This document shows positions 26,312 through 32,858 of a stretch of DNA of 64,000 nt, in pieces. How positions within the stretch are numbered: the stretch's first letter is position 1; every line of letters starts with the position of its first letter. The notes beneath the pieces are model-generated. The model did no database searches, was not told where the DNA came from, and saw only the letters and a program-made list of their open reading frames with translations. The DNA is taken from assembly GCF_001006305.1 (NCBI RefSeq), contig NZ_LBHJ01000004.1, forward strand, positions 372,001 through 436,000, in the 5' to 3' direction. Made by a program: the position numbers and the translations under genes. This DNA is from Silvibacterium bohemicum. Its GTDB lineage: Bacteria > Acidobacteriota > Terriglobia > Terriglobales > Acidobacteriaceae.

Positions 26312-26508
26312 TCCCTATCGCGGGATCGCCATTTAGACAAGGAAAGGCCCCGGACTTTGCCAGGGCCTTTCCTTCCCATTTCTGTAAATCAAGTTGAGTC
26401 TAGTGATCCATAACCGAGGGTCCAGCGAAGACCAACGGGTTGGGTCGACTATACCATCCAATGCCCTCGTGCAGAATTGGCTCTTGGCGGCGCTCCCATA
26501 CAAAGCTC

Positions 26509-26775
26509 CTAGCGCTTGAGCCGCGTGTGAACACGGATGACTACGCTCTCCGGGATTCGCAGGGTGCAATAGGACCTGAGATACCGGGAAGGCGTGTTCT
26601 CATGCTTCAAGACACCGGGCTCGTCCGCAAAATACTTGGTTAAGGTCTGTCGAGAGATGTTCCAAAGCTTCGCGATCTCTGCAACCGTGTAGTGACGTTC
26701 GAGCGCTGGATTCGTTGAGGAACGTGGGAGGATGAGTACTTCACCGGCTGTGGGACGTTCAGCGAGGTTGTGCAT
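26509..26775 (-). CDS. Small helix-turn-helix DNA-binding protein
   Basis: An 88-residue protein with an N-terminal tail and a MerR/excisionase-like helix-turn-helix (HYTVAEIAKLWNISRQTLTK) followed by a wing (SRYLRSYCTLRIPESVV). It starts at an ATG and stands alone, upstream of the AlpA-like gene on the same strand, so all three HTH genes may be read leftward. It could be a repressor or recombination directionality factor; sequence alone does not decide. Confidence 0.7.
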   Translation of the reverse strand: MHNLAERPTAGEVLILPRSSTNPALERHYTVAEIAKLWNISRQTLTKYFADEPGVLKHENTPSRYLRSYCTLRIPESVVIRVHTRLKR

Positions 26776-27137
26776 GGCGCAATCCTAGCAATCGCGTTGA
26801 GATAAATCTCGATCAAAATATGTGGATATTCTGGGGAATTTCAGCCATTTGGCTATGAATATCCTCGGTGATTGTTCGGCGTTGTCCGATGCGCTGCTCG
26901 AACTTTTTCGAAGATCAACGGTGATTTGTTCGAGGGCTTCGATCGAAGTCCTCGGTAGCACATCTGTGGAAAAGTACTACCTAAGTGGGAGGCGGCACCA
27001 GGAAACTAGCTGTTATTTCACAATTCACCGAGACTCAAAAACACCCTTGGTTGAAGACGAAGTTTCTTCACGTAAAGTTCAACCGTATTCGGTGAGGCTC
27101 CAGCCCGCTCTCCGAACGGCTACGCGGCAACTATGAT
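26776..27137. other. 362-bp dyad-rich gap between HTH and loader genes
   Basis: I see no convincing gene; a 104-residue plus-strand reading here has no domain features. The stretch holds two clear dyads: GGATATTC (26824-26831) with GAATATCC (26857-26864) enclosing AGCCATTTGGCT (26843-26854), and the near-perfect palindrome CGAGGGCTTCGATCGAAGTC plus CTCG (26931-26954). They lie upstream of the HTH gene at 26775, so they are candidate operators or attP arm-type sites. Confidence 0.5.
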
Positions 27138-28133
27138 TCAGGCTGGCTGATCCTCAAACCGAATCTTCTTCGCGCTGCCTTCGTTCGTGATACGACGCAG
27201 GACAGGACCACCCAGCGCTTCCCCCCACGTGTCGATGAACCACTTCACATCGCGGTTCGACGTAGCGATCACAATTCCATTCGCGGCGTAGGTCTTATCG
27301 ACTAGCGAGAACAGTGTCTCAAGCTTGAACTCCGAAGGCTTGCCACCCAACTTGTCCAGCTCGTCCAGGATCAACACCGGCCTATCACCCTGGGCAACGA
27401 TGTCCCGGATAAGCGCTACGTCAATGCTCGGGCGCGGCACGTTGTGATTCTCGCCGCGCATCTTCCACGCGTGATGCTGGTCGAGCAGCTCACCGACACC
27501 GGCACGCATCACGGGGCAATAAACGCGATTACCGTACATGCTCATCGGGAGCCACTTGCGCAGGTGGTAATCGTGCAACGCGACGGAGATGTGCGTCTTG
27601 CCGCTGCCGTAAGTTCCGTACAAAAGGTACGAGGATTCTGGGTTGGCCTTGATCCAGTCGATGATCTTCTGCTGGCGTCCAACCGACAGGCGGACATGAT
27701 TGGCTTCGAGCGGTGCCAGCGTCGCAAACCGAACATGGCGGAAGCGTCCATCGATGGCCTTGTTCCAGTTCAGCCAGTAGTTGCGATTGAGCCAGCAGAT
27801 GCACCGCACCGAAGCGACACCCACCAGCCTGGTGTTCTTGCCCTCCTGCCGGAACCAGCGGTACTTGTTGCCCTTGCAGTTCGGGCACTCGATTGTACCC
27901 ATGCCGATTCCTTCCCGGTGCTCACTAGGCGGCTTGATCCAGTCTTCGCCGGTGGTCCATTCGGTCTCCGACTCGACGAAAGCGATGAACTCGGGCGTGT
28001 ACAGGAAGTCATGATCTGGGTGGATCGTCATCCCGTCTGTGGTGCGAATGAGGCGGTGAGGACGGGCCGTGTCCATCTTCCACTCGTGGCCGCGCTCGGA
28101 CCAGATGTTTGTAGGGGCGGTGATCATGCTCAT
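27138..28133 (-). CDS. DnaC/IstB-like AAA+ helicase loader
   Basis: A 331-residue ATPase. An N-terminal zinc-binding region has CPNC (83-86) and CIC (111-113). The AAA+ core has Walker A GTYGSGKT (173-180), Walker B LILDELDK (254-261) and the sensor IVIATSNRDV. The fold and place next to an O-like initiator argue for a phage helicase loader that brings DnaB to the phage origin. Good RBS (AAGGAG, 6 bases before ATG). 10 bases separate it from the upstream initiator gene. Confidence 0.87.
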   Translation of the reverse strand: MSMITAPTNIWSERGHEWKMDTARPHRLIRTTDGMTIHPDHDFLYTPEFIAFVESETEWTTGEDWIKPPSEHREGIGMGTIECPNCKGNKYRWFRQEGKNTRLVGVASVRCICWLNRNYWLNWNKAIDGRFRHVRFATLAPLEANHVRLSVGRQQKIIDWIKANPESSYLLYGTYGSGKTHISVALHDYHLRKWLPMSMYGNRVYCPVMRAGVGELLDQHHAWKMRGENHNVPRPSIDVALIRDIVAQGDRPVLILDELDKLGGKPSEFKLETLFSLVDKTYAANGIVIATSNRDVKWFIDTWGEALGGPVLRRITNEGSAKKIRFEDQPA

Positions 28134-28143
28134 GGTGGTCTCC

Positions 28144-29316
28144 TTAAATTTCGTTCCAGTCGGGAACGTGCGGTTTCAGTTGTGCGACAGGCGTGCTGGC
28201 CTGCTGCGGCTTGGCCGTCTTGATCTGGCGTGCTCGGTCCATCGAAGCGAAGTGTTCCCGGAACCAAGTAGCCGAGCAGCCAGAGAAGCGAGCCATCTGA
28301 GCAGCCCATCCGTGCCCTTCGGCATTGATATCGGCGTCTCCATACTCAGCCGTCAGCTTGATGCGCTCTGTACCGTATTCGTCGATCAGGCTCCGGAAGA
28401 TCGGTGCCCAGGTCGTCCGGCTGGCTCCGGCTTCACGGCTCGGCTTCCCGATCAGGCGGAAGTACCAGTTGGCCAGCTCCTGTTCAGGCGTGCTCTGTAC
28501 AGGAGGTACGGTTTGAGCAGGCTTAGACGATTGAGCAGGAGTTGTTGTCTGCCCGGTCGCGAACTTGCCTGTCGGTCTCAGGACTGTCTTGGGCCTCTGC
28601 ATTACAGCACCGAACTTGCCACGGGTTGAGGTCAGCGGTTCGGTAGGTTCTTCCATCTCCTGATTCACACGTATCGAAGGTTCGGAGTCTTCCGGCGACC
28701 GGCCTGCAGTTGCACGTGTTGGATACACCTGTTTAACTCCACTTGTTAAATACACTTGTTCGTGTCCGCCGCGCGGAGTATCAATGTCCGTTTGGCGGAG
28801 TATCGATACTCCGCCGCGCGGAGTATCAATGTCCGTTTGGCGGATATTCCGCCGCGCGGATACTCCGTCTCCCGGAGTATCAATGTCCGTTTGGCGGATA
28901 TTCCGCCGCGCGGATACTCCGTCTCCCGGAGTATCCGTGGAACGGACTACCTGTTTCCAGACCAGTCCATTCTGCTCAGGCAGGACCTTGTAACGGGTGT
29001 TCTGCGGACGCGGACGAACCTCACGCTTGATGATCTGAGCCTGTTCCAAGTTAGCCAAAGCTTCGTTCAGCGCCGACTTCTTCAAACCAGACAACTGAAC
29101 AAGTGACTTCTGCGATGGCCAAGCCTCGGTACCATCGCCGATCTTGGTGAACGCCATGATCGCCATTAGAGCATCGCGCTCCGCACGATCCATTCCCAGT
29201 TCCACCAGGCGCGGGAGACGTTCCCACGCCCAGATCATGCCGGTGCGGTGCCTGTCCTGGCCGACAACGACACCATGCAAGGTGGCAAGCTTATGTTCGG
29301 TGGTTGACTCAGCCAT
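28144..29316 (-). CDS. Phage replication initiator, O-like
   Basis: A ~390-residue protein with an N-terminal winged-helix domain (AWPSQKSLVQLSGLKKSALN, ALANLEQAQIIKREV), a central repeat region, a Pro/Thr-rich linker and a C-terminal alpha-helical domain (AEYGDADINAEGHGWAAQMA). The repeat region reads DTPGDGVSARRNIRQTDI twice, then DTPRGGVSILRQTDI: it is the translation of the iteron-like DNA at 28766-28935. Like lambda O, the gene likely contains its own origin. ATG at 29316 overlaps the upstream stop by 8 bases; ATG 29328 is the alternative. Confidence 0.82.
   Translation of the reverse strand: MAESTTEHKLATLHGVVVGQDRHRTGMIWAWERLPRLVELGMDRAERDALMAIMAFTKIGDGTEAWPSQKSLVQLSGLKKSALNEALANLEQAQIIKREVRPRPQNTRYKVLPEQNGLVWKQVVRSTDTPGDGVSARRNIRQTDIDTPGDGVSARRNIRQTDIDTPRGGVSILRQTDIDTPRGGHEQVYLTSGVKQVYPTRATAGRSPEDSEPSIRVNQEMEEPTEPLTSTRGKFGAVMQRPKTVLRPTGKFATGQTTTPAQSSKPAQTVPPVQSTPEQELANWYFRLIGKPSREAGASRTTWAPIFRSLIDEYGTERIKLTAEYGDADINAEGHGWAAQMARFSGCSATWFREHFASMDRARQIKTAKPQQASTPVAQLKPHVPDWNEI
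28766..28935. repeat. Iteron array, putative phage replication origin
   Basis: GGAGTATCAATGTCCGTTTG (+GCGGA) occurs three times, starting at 28775, 28820 and 28874. CCGCCGCGCGGA occurs four times, starting at 28766, 28811, 28849 and 28903. GATACTCC and GGAGTATC form inverted pairs (for example 28859-28866 with 28874-28881). An AT-richer stretch with TTAAATACACTTGTT (28746-28760) lies beside it. Iterons plus an AT-rich flank inside an O-like gene is the lambda origin plan. Sequence facts are seen; origin activity is inferred. Confidence 0.7.
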
Positions 29317-29632
29317 TTGATCCCTCATCCTTGAGGCGGAGAGAGTACTTAAGGGAGCTATCGATCACCGTCTCATGGATATACCGTGGATCGTTGGAAA
29401 ACGCTAACTCTAATGCGGCGAGTCCATACGCGACCTCACGCCTACTCATCCGCGTCACGATTTCGAGCTCGGCCATTGTCAATCCCTGGGGGAATGACTT
29501 ACCCCACTCATCGACAGAGGCGGATAAAAGGACTCCGAACACCCTCTCCACAGGATCGTAGTCGAGCTCATCCTGCCGGATAAGGTTATGCAGAATCTGG
29601 AAAAACGGTCGTGCGTCAACGTTGTAGCTCAT
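29309..29632 (-). CDS. Early phage protein of unknown function
   Basis: A 107-residue acidic, mostly helical protein (VERVFGVLLSASVDEWGKSF, LTMAELEIVTRMSRREVAYG). The second stretch resembles a helix-turn-helix, so it may be a small regulator or replication accessory. It overlaps the initiator start by 8 bases, so it is translated with it. Family not recognised. Confidence 0.65.
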   Translation of the reverse strand: MSYNVDARPFFQILHNLIRQDELDYDPVERVFGVLLSASVDEWGKSFPQGLTMAELEIVTRMSRREVAYGLAALELAFSNDPRYIHETVIDSSLKYSLRLKDEGSNG

Positions 29633-29732
29633 AGGACAAAGCTCTCCCGTCCTCTCTCTGAGAGGTGTTGTGTGGCCAGCGGCCAGTGATGGACTGTGTG
29701 GTTAGGAACGGGTAATCCCGTCCCCTATGGTG

Positions 29733-29948
29733 CTATGCGGAGGGAGTCGAAGGAGTATAGGGAGTGGTGAGGGAGTAGGCTTCTGTCGATGCGTTGCGGA
29801 CGATGATACCGGCGCTAACCATCGACCGGAGGATTTTAACGATGTTCTGCGGCGTAGTACCGGTGGAGTCGAGAATAGCGCCAACCGTCATGGGGCCTTC
29901 GCGGAGTACGAGAGAGATGAGTCGTTCGGTAGGAGTGAGCTTCGGCAT
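29733..29948 (-). CDS. Small winged-helix regulator, first leftward gene
   Basis: A 71-residue protein that is nearly all one MarR/DprA-like winged-helix: TERLISLVLREGPMTVGAIL, STGTTPQNIVKILRSMVSAG, IIVRNASTEAYSL. It sits at the head of the leftward early genes, next to the operator region. It is the nearest candidate for a lysogeny regulator, though it lacks the CI C-terminal dimerisation/peptidase domain. Confidence 0.65.
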   Translation of the reverse strand: MPKLTPTERLISLVLREGPMTVGAILDSTGTTPQNIVKILRSMVSAGIIVRNASTEAYSLTTPYTPSTPSA

Positions 29949-30553
29949 AGTAGTCAGGTCCTTTAAGTTCAGGGTCCTTATCGCGGCCCCAATAAGTGCT
30001 AATACCGGGGGGCGAGGCAGTATCCCAATTATTAGGTGGTTATTCTCGTCGGAGAGCTTGTTAGTAACCGGGAGAAAAACTCCTTACACCTATGTGACTA
30101 CTTAGGAGAAAACAAGTTGCAGTTATAGATTGCGTTTATCTGGTGGATGGAACCGGCTGACGGATGGCGTATTGGGCAGGTGCGTCAGGGGTGTTTAACG
30201 GGGTTTGTCAGGCCCAACCGGCTACGCACATGGTGCGTATCTGACACCTGCCGGTTACGCACAATGGGCAACCACCTACGCACACTGTGCGTAACCACCT
30301 ACGCACAGTGTGCGTAGGAATAGAGCTTAAAGAGAGTAGAAGAGAGCGGCTCGCTTCCCCTTTCAGGGGAAAGGCAACAGCAAAAGCAAAGACGGGTACA
30401 GGACTACGTTCGCCTGAAGGCTCACTACGATCCTGCCCCAGAGACAACGGCAAAAGCAGAGACGGCTGCCGCCCGCCGCCCACCTGCGCCAAAAAATCAC
30501 AGTTAGTTTTTGAAAACCATCTTCCGAGTGCTGGTTAAGGAGGCAAAACAAAA
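29949..30553. promoter_or_regulatory. Divergent control region of the prophage
   Basis: A 605-bp non-coding stretch between leftward early genes and rightward genes. It holds the four-copy operator cluster (separate entry) and a pair of direct repeats, AACAGCAAAAGCAAAGACGG near 30376 and AACGGCAAAAGCAGAGACGG near 30446. A GGGGAA/TTCCCC-type dyad lies at about 30355-30373. I cannot place the promoters with confidence; a plus-strand RBS (GGAGG) precedes 30554. Confidence 0.6.
30223..30316. promoter_or_regulatory. Four-copy 17-bp palindromic operator cluster
   Basis: Copies: TACGCACATGGTGCGTA (30223-30239), TACGCACAATGGGCAAC (30256-30272, one good half), TACGCACACTGTGCGTA (30277-30293, perfect with a one-base centre) and TACGCACAGTGTGCGTA (30300-30316, extended to CCTA...TAGG). 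Start-to-start spacings are 33, 21 and 23 bp, the last two near two helical turns. This is the pattern of a phage repressor operator with cooperative dimers. Confidence 0.75.
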
Positions 30554-30793
30554 ATGCCTGAATCCAAACCCAGCACCAAGCGCAAACAGCCAGCCAGCCG
30601 CATCCCGAAGTGGCGCACCCTGCCCGATTCCATCCTTCTCGCCGCAGCCCCTGTATACCGGGGTCTGCCCAAGCCTCAATCCCTGAGCCCCGATCATCGC
30701 GTGATCGAAGCCAACGCTGCCGGTGACATGGCCGCGATGTTGATCGTCGCCGCGTACAGGTTCTCGTGCCCCGTGATCGAGGTGCGGGCATGA
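30554..30793 (+). CDS. Small phage protein, first rightward gene
   Basis: A 79-residue protein with a basic N-terminus (SKPSTKRKQPASRIPKWRT) and a short hydrophobic stretch (AAMLIVAAYRF). A GGAGG precedes the ATG by ~12 bases. It overlaps the next gene by ATGA. No recognised family. Confidence 0.5.
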   Translation: MPESKPSTKRKQPASRIPKWRTLPDSILLAAAPVYRGLPKPQSLSPDHRVIEANAAGDMAAMLIVAAYRFSCPVIEVRA

Positions 30794-30918
30794 GCGCATC
30801 CCTGCAACGCCTGATCGCCAAGCTGCGCTTGAGCGGCTGGACAGATGAGCAGATCAAGGCCCTCCTGTCCAACGTTGATCCCGTCCTCCTCGCAGAACTG
30901 CCGGAGATGCAGGCATGA
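30790..30918 (+). CDS. 42-residue phage microprotein
   Basis: Reads MSASLQRLIAKLRLSGWTDE then QIKALLSNVDPVLLAELPEMQA. It starts in the ATGA overlap with the previous gene and ends in an ATGA overlap with the sigma-like gene. The two four-base overlaps are what support it as a real, translationally coupled gene. Amphipathic helical; function unknown. Confidence 0.55.
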   Translation: MSASLQRLIAKLRLSGWTDEQIKALLSNVDPVLLAELPEMQA

Positions 30919-31400
30919 TCAAGGACCTCGATAAGCTGTACGCGCGGTACGTGACCGATCCCAATGTCCTTGGTGAACTCCTTCAAGCCGTCAGCTCATA
31001 CGGTGCATACGTATCTCGATACGCCGGTCACAGCGATCCTGAAGACGCAGGTCAAGAAACAATGCTGCGCTTCTGGCATAAGCTCGGGGAGTACGATCCT
31101 TCTCGTGGGAGCTTAAAACCCTGGATCAAGTCCATCGCGACAAACCTGGTGCGTAATGACATGGCATCCCTGGAGCGCCGCAGCACGGACATGCCCGGCG
31201 AGCTGCCCGAACCTACCACAGTCTCATTCGACGCTATCCATGTGGACTTGAGGAAGTACACGATGAAGGAGCGTGCTGTCCTGTATTGGACCGCTATAGA
31301 CAAGGACTTTTCCCTCACAGCCCAGCGGTTTGATTGCACTCCTCAAGAGCTCCGTCGTCTCCTGCATCGGATCAAGGTCAAGTACAATCCTGCTGCTTGA
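30915..31400 (+). CDS. Phage-encoded ECF-like sigma factor
   Basis: A 161-residue protein with a readable sigma region 2: HSDPEDAGQETMLRFWHKL, EYDPSRGSLKPWIKSIATNL and VRNDMASLERR, the typical ECF layout. The C-terminal part (FSLTAQRFDCTPQELRRLLH) matches a region-4 helix-turn-helix but is degenerate. It is the last gene before the structural operon, in the position where temperate phages encode the late-gene activator. Probably directs host polymerase to the late promoters (inference). Confidence 0.8.
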   Translation: MIKDLDKLYARYVTDPNVLGELLQAVSSYGAYVSRYAGHSDPEDAGQETMLRFWHKLGEYDPSRGSLKPWIKSIATNLVRNDMASLERRSTDMPGELPEPTTVSFDAIHVDLRKYTMKERAVLYWTAIDKDFSLTAQRFDCTPQELRRLLHRIKVKYNPAA

Positions 31401-31496
31401 ATTTTTCTTCTGATAGAAACGACAATCCAGACTCACAAATCTGTACTCATCTACAGAGAGACGTTTCCGCTCCCCCTATCCTCCGTGGTGGTTGAC

Positions 31497-31533
31497 GCGG
31501 GAAATCCCGCCCCGGTGGTTGCGACCGCCGGGG
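31497..31533 (+). terminator. Double hairpin after the sigma-like gene
   Basis: GCGGG-AAAT-CCCGC (31497-31510) followed by CCCCGGTGGT-TGCG-ACCGCCGGGG (31510-31533, two G-T pairs). No U-tract follows, so it may be a rho-dependent site or a processing hairpin between the control operon and the late operon. Confidence 0.35.
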
Positions 31534-31573
31534 TCCATCCTCAAGCTTACTGACTTAACCTAATCGATTGACC

Positions 31574-31774
31574 ATGCACATACTCATCCTCGTCGCAATC
31601 GTTGCTTTCATGCTCATCATCGCTGAACACACCCGCCTCGCATCCCGCGTTGCCGCAGCCGAAGCGAAACTGAAGTCTATCGATGACAAGATCACTGAAG
31701 CCGTGAAGACCGACGTAACGACCGTCTTTGCTGACGTAAAGACCGTCGAAGCCGAGATCAAGAAAGCGCTGTAA
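31574..31774 (+). CDS. Small membrane protein with coiled coil
   Basis: A 66-residue protein: an N-terminal helix (ILILVAIVAFMLIIAEH) and a charged heptad-rich tail (AAAEAKLKSIDDKITEAVKT). ATG at 31574; TTG at 31568 is an alternative start. The layout resembles small phage membrane or holin/spanin-like proteins. Not assigned further. Confidence 0.5.
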   Translation: MHILILVAIVAFMLIIAEHTRLASRVAAAEAKLKSIDDKITEAVKTDVTTVFADVKTVEAEIKKAL

Positions 31775-31779
31775 TCATC

Positions 31780-31950
31780 ATGATCGATAAACTCAGAGCA
31801 TTTTTCGAAGCCGTGCCTGAGCACGTCTGGGCGATCCTTATTATCATGACCGGCGCGGCAGTAGCTGTTTTCCACGGGCTGCATACGTTCGAGGTCGGCT
31901 CGTCGCTGACCAGCGCAGGTCTCGCCCTTTACAAGGGAAAACAGGAGTAA
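31780..31950 (+). CDS. Small single-helix phage membrane protein
   Basis: A 56-residue protein with an amphipathic N-terminus (MIDKLRAFFEAVPEHV) and one membrane helix (WAILIIMTGAAVAVFHG), ending in a Lys-rich tip (YKGKQE). It could be a holin-type or lysis-timing protein, but holins usually lie near the endolysin, 19 kb away here. It sits 5 bases after the preceding stop. Confidence 0.55.
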   Translation: MIDKLRAFFEAVPEHVWAILIIMTGAAVAVFHGLHTFEVGSSLTSAGLALYKGKQE

Positions 31951-31953
31951 TCA

Positions 31954-32307
31954 GTGCCTGTACGAGCAAAGCGGCCCTGCCGAAAGGCGGGATGTGCCGC
32001 GTTGACCGATTCAGGTTACTGCGTCGATCACGCATCGCTCGGCCAACAAGATCGAAAACAACGGGAACGCTGGCGTGGGTCAAGTAGCGCACGCGGTTAT
32101 GATGCCGATTGGCAACGCGTCAGGGGTCAAGCGCTCAAGCGCGACAGATACCTGTGTCAACACTGCCAGACTAAGCAGCGCATCACCGCCGCAACTGAAG
32201 TACACCACCTTTCGAAGATCAAGACTCATCCTCATCTCCGTCTCATGCTCAGTAACCTACTCAGTGTGTGCCACGACTGCCACGAAGAGTTAGAACCGAC
32301 CGCCTGA
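31954..32307 (+). CDS. HNH endonuclease
   Basis: A 117-residue HNH nuclease starting at GTG 31954. N-terminal CRKAGC and CVDH form one zinc pair; CQHC and CHDC form the second. The catalytic H-N-H is EVHHLSK, the Asn in MLSNLLSVCHD, and the following His. In HK97-type phages an HNH protein next to the terminase is required for specific cleavage of cos-type ends, and this one lies just upstream of the terminase genes, which suggests a cos-packaging phage. Confidence 0.9.
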   Translation: MPVRAKRPCRKAGCAALTDSGYCVDHASLGQQDRKQRERWRGSSSARGYDADWQRVRGQALKRDRYLCQHCQTKQRITAATEVHHLSKIKTHPHLRLMLSNLLSVCHDCHEELEPTA

Positions 32308-32402
32308 CCGGGGTATGGGGTCAAAATCCGTAAGTCCTTTCGAATCTATAGACCACGCCCCGGTTCAAAAAACGCGCAACCGTTAATCAAAGTTTTCAGC
32401 CC

Positions 32403-32858
32403 ATGCCAAATGTAAAAGGTGCGACACGAAAAACGACGGCGCAGCTTGCTCTATCCGGCGCACTTGAGGCCAAACCAGGCAGATACGGTCACCGCAAATA
32501 TGAACCGAAGCCGACCAAAAAACTCGGCGCGGCTCCAAAGTATTTCAGTCCCGAGCAAGCGGCCATCTGGAAGGAAGTATCCAGGCAGGTTCCTCCTGAT
32601 GTGTTGTTCGGATCGGATCGAGTCCTCCTAGAGATGGTCTGCCAACTAATCGCGAAACTGCGATCCGGCAGCATCAAGGCGATGGAGCAGCATCTGCTGC
32701 TCAGTTCGCTCCAGCAACTTGGAATGACACCGATCGCTCGCTCCCGAGTGTCGGTACCCGCTAAAGATAAGCCTTCGACGGACATGGCGGCGATCCTTCT
32801 TCCTCCGAGGCCGCCCCTCCCGCATGACCCACACGGAAAGAGCACGATCCTACATTGA
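32403..32858 (+). CDS. Terminase small subunit, P27-like
   Basis: A 151-residue protein with the P27-family plan: an N-terminal basic region (GATRKTTAQLALSGAL), PKYFSPEQAAIWKEVSRQ, and a helical segment ending LLLSSLQQLGMTPIARSRVS, the family's typical C-terminal pattern. It recognises phage DNA ends and feeds them to the large subunit. Overlaps the large subunit start by 35 bases. Confidence 0.85.
   Translation: MPNVKGATRKTTAQLALSGALEAKPGRYGHRKYEPKPTKKLGAAPKYFSPEQAAIWKEVSRQVPPDVLFGSDRVLLEMVCQLIAKLRSGSIKAMEQHLLLSSLQQLGMTPIARSRVSVPAKDKPSTDMAAILLPPRPPLPHDPHGKSTILH

Noticed and set aside
26822-27136. 104-residue plus-strand reading in the dyad-rich gap
   Set aside because: No RBS, no domain features, runs through palindromes and opposes all neighbouring genes.
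28766-28935. CRISPR-like array
   Set aside because: The repeats are spaced 38-54 bp apart with near-identical spacers, lie inside a coding frame and have no cas genes; an iteron/protein repeat explains them better.
30208-30492. 94-residue minus-strand reading across the operator cluster
   Set aside because: It is made of translated operator repeats and low-complexity residues, with no coding features.
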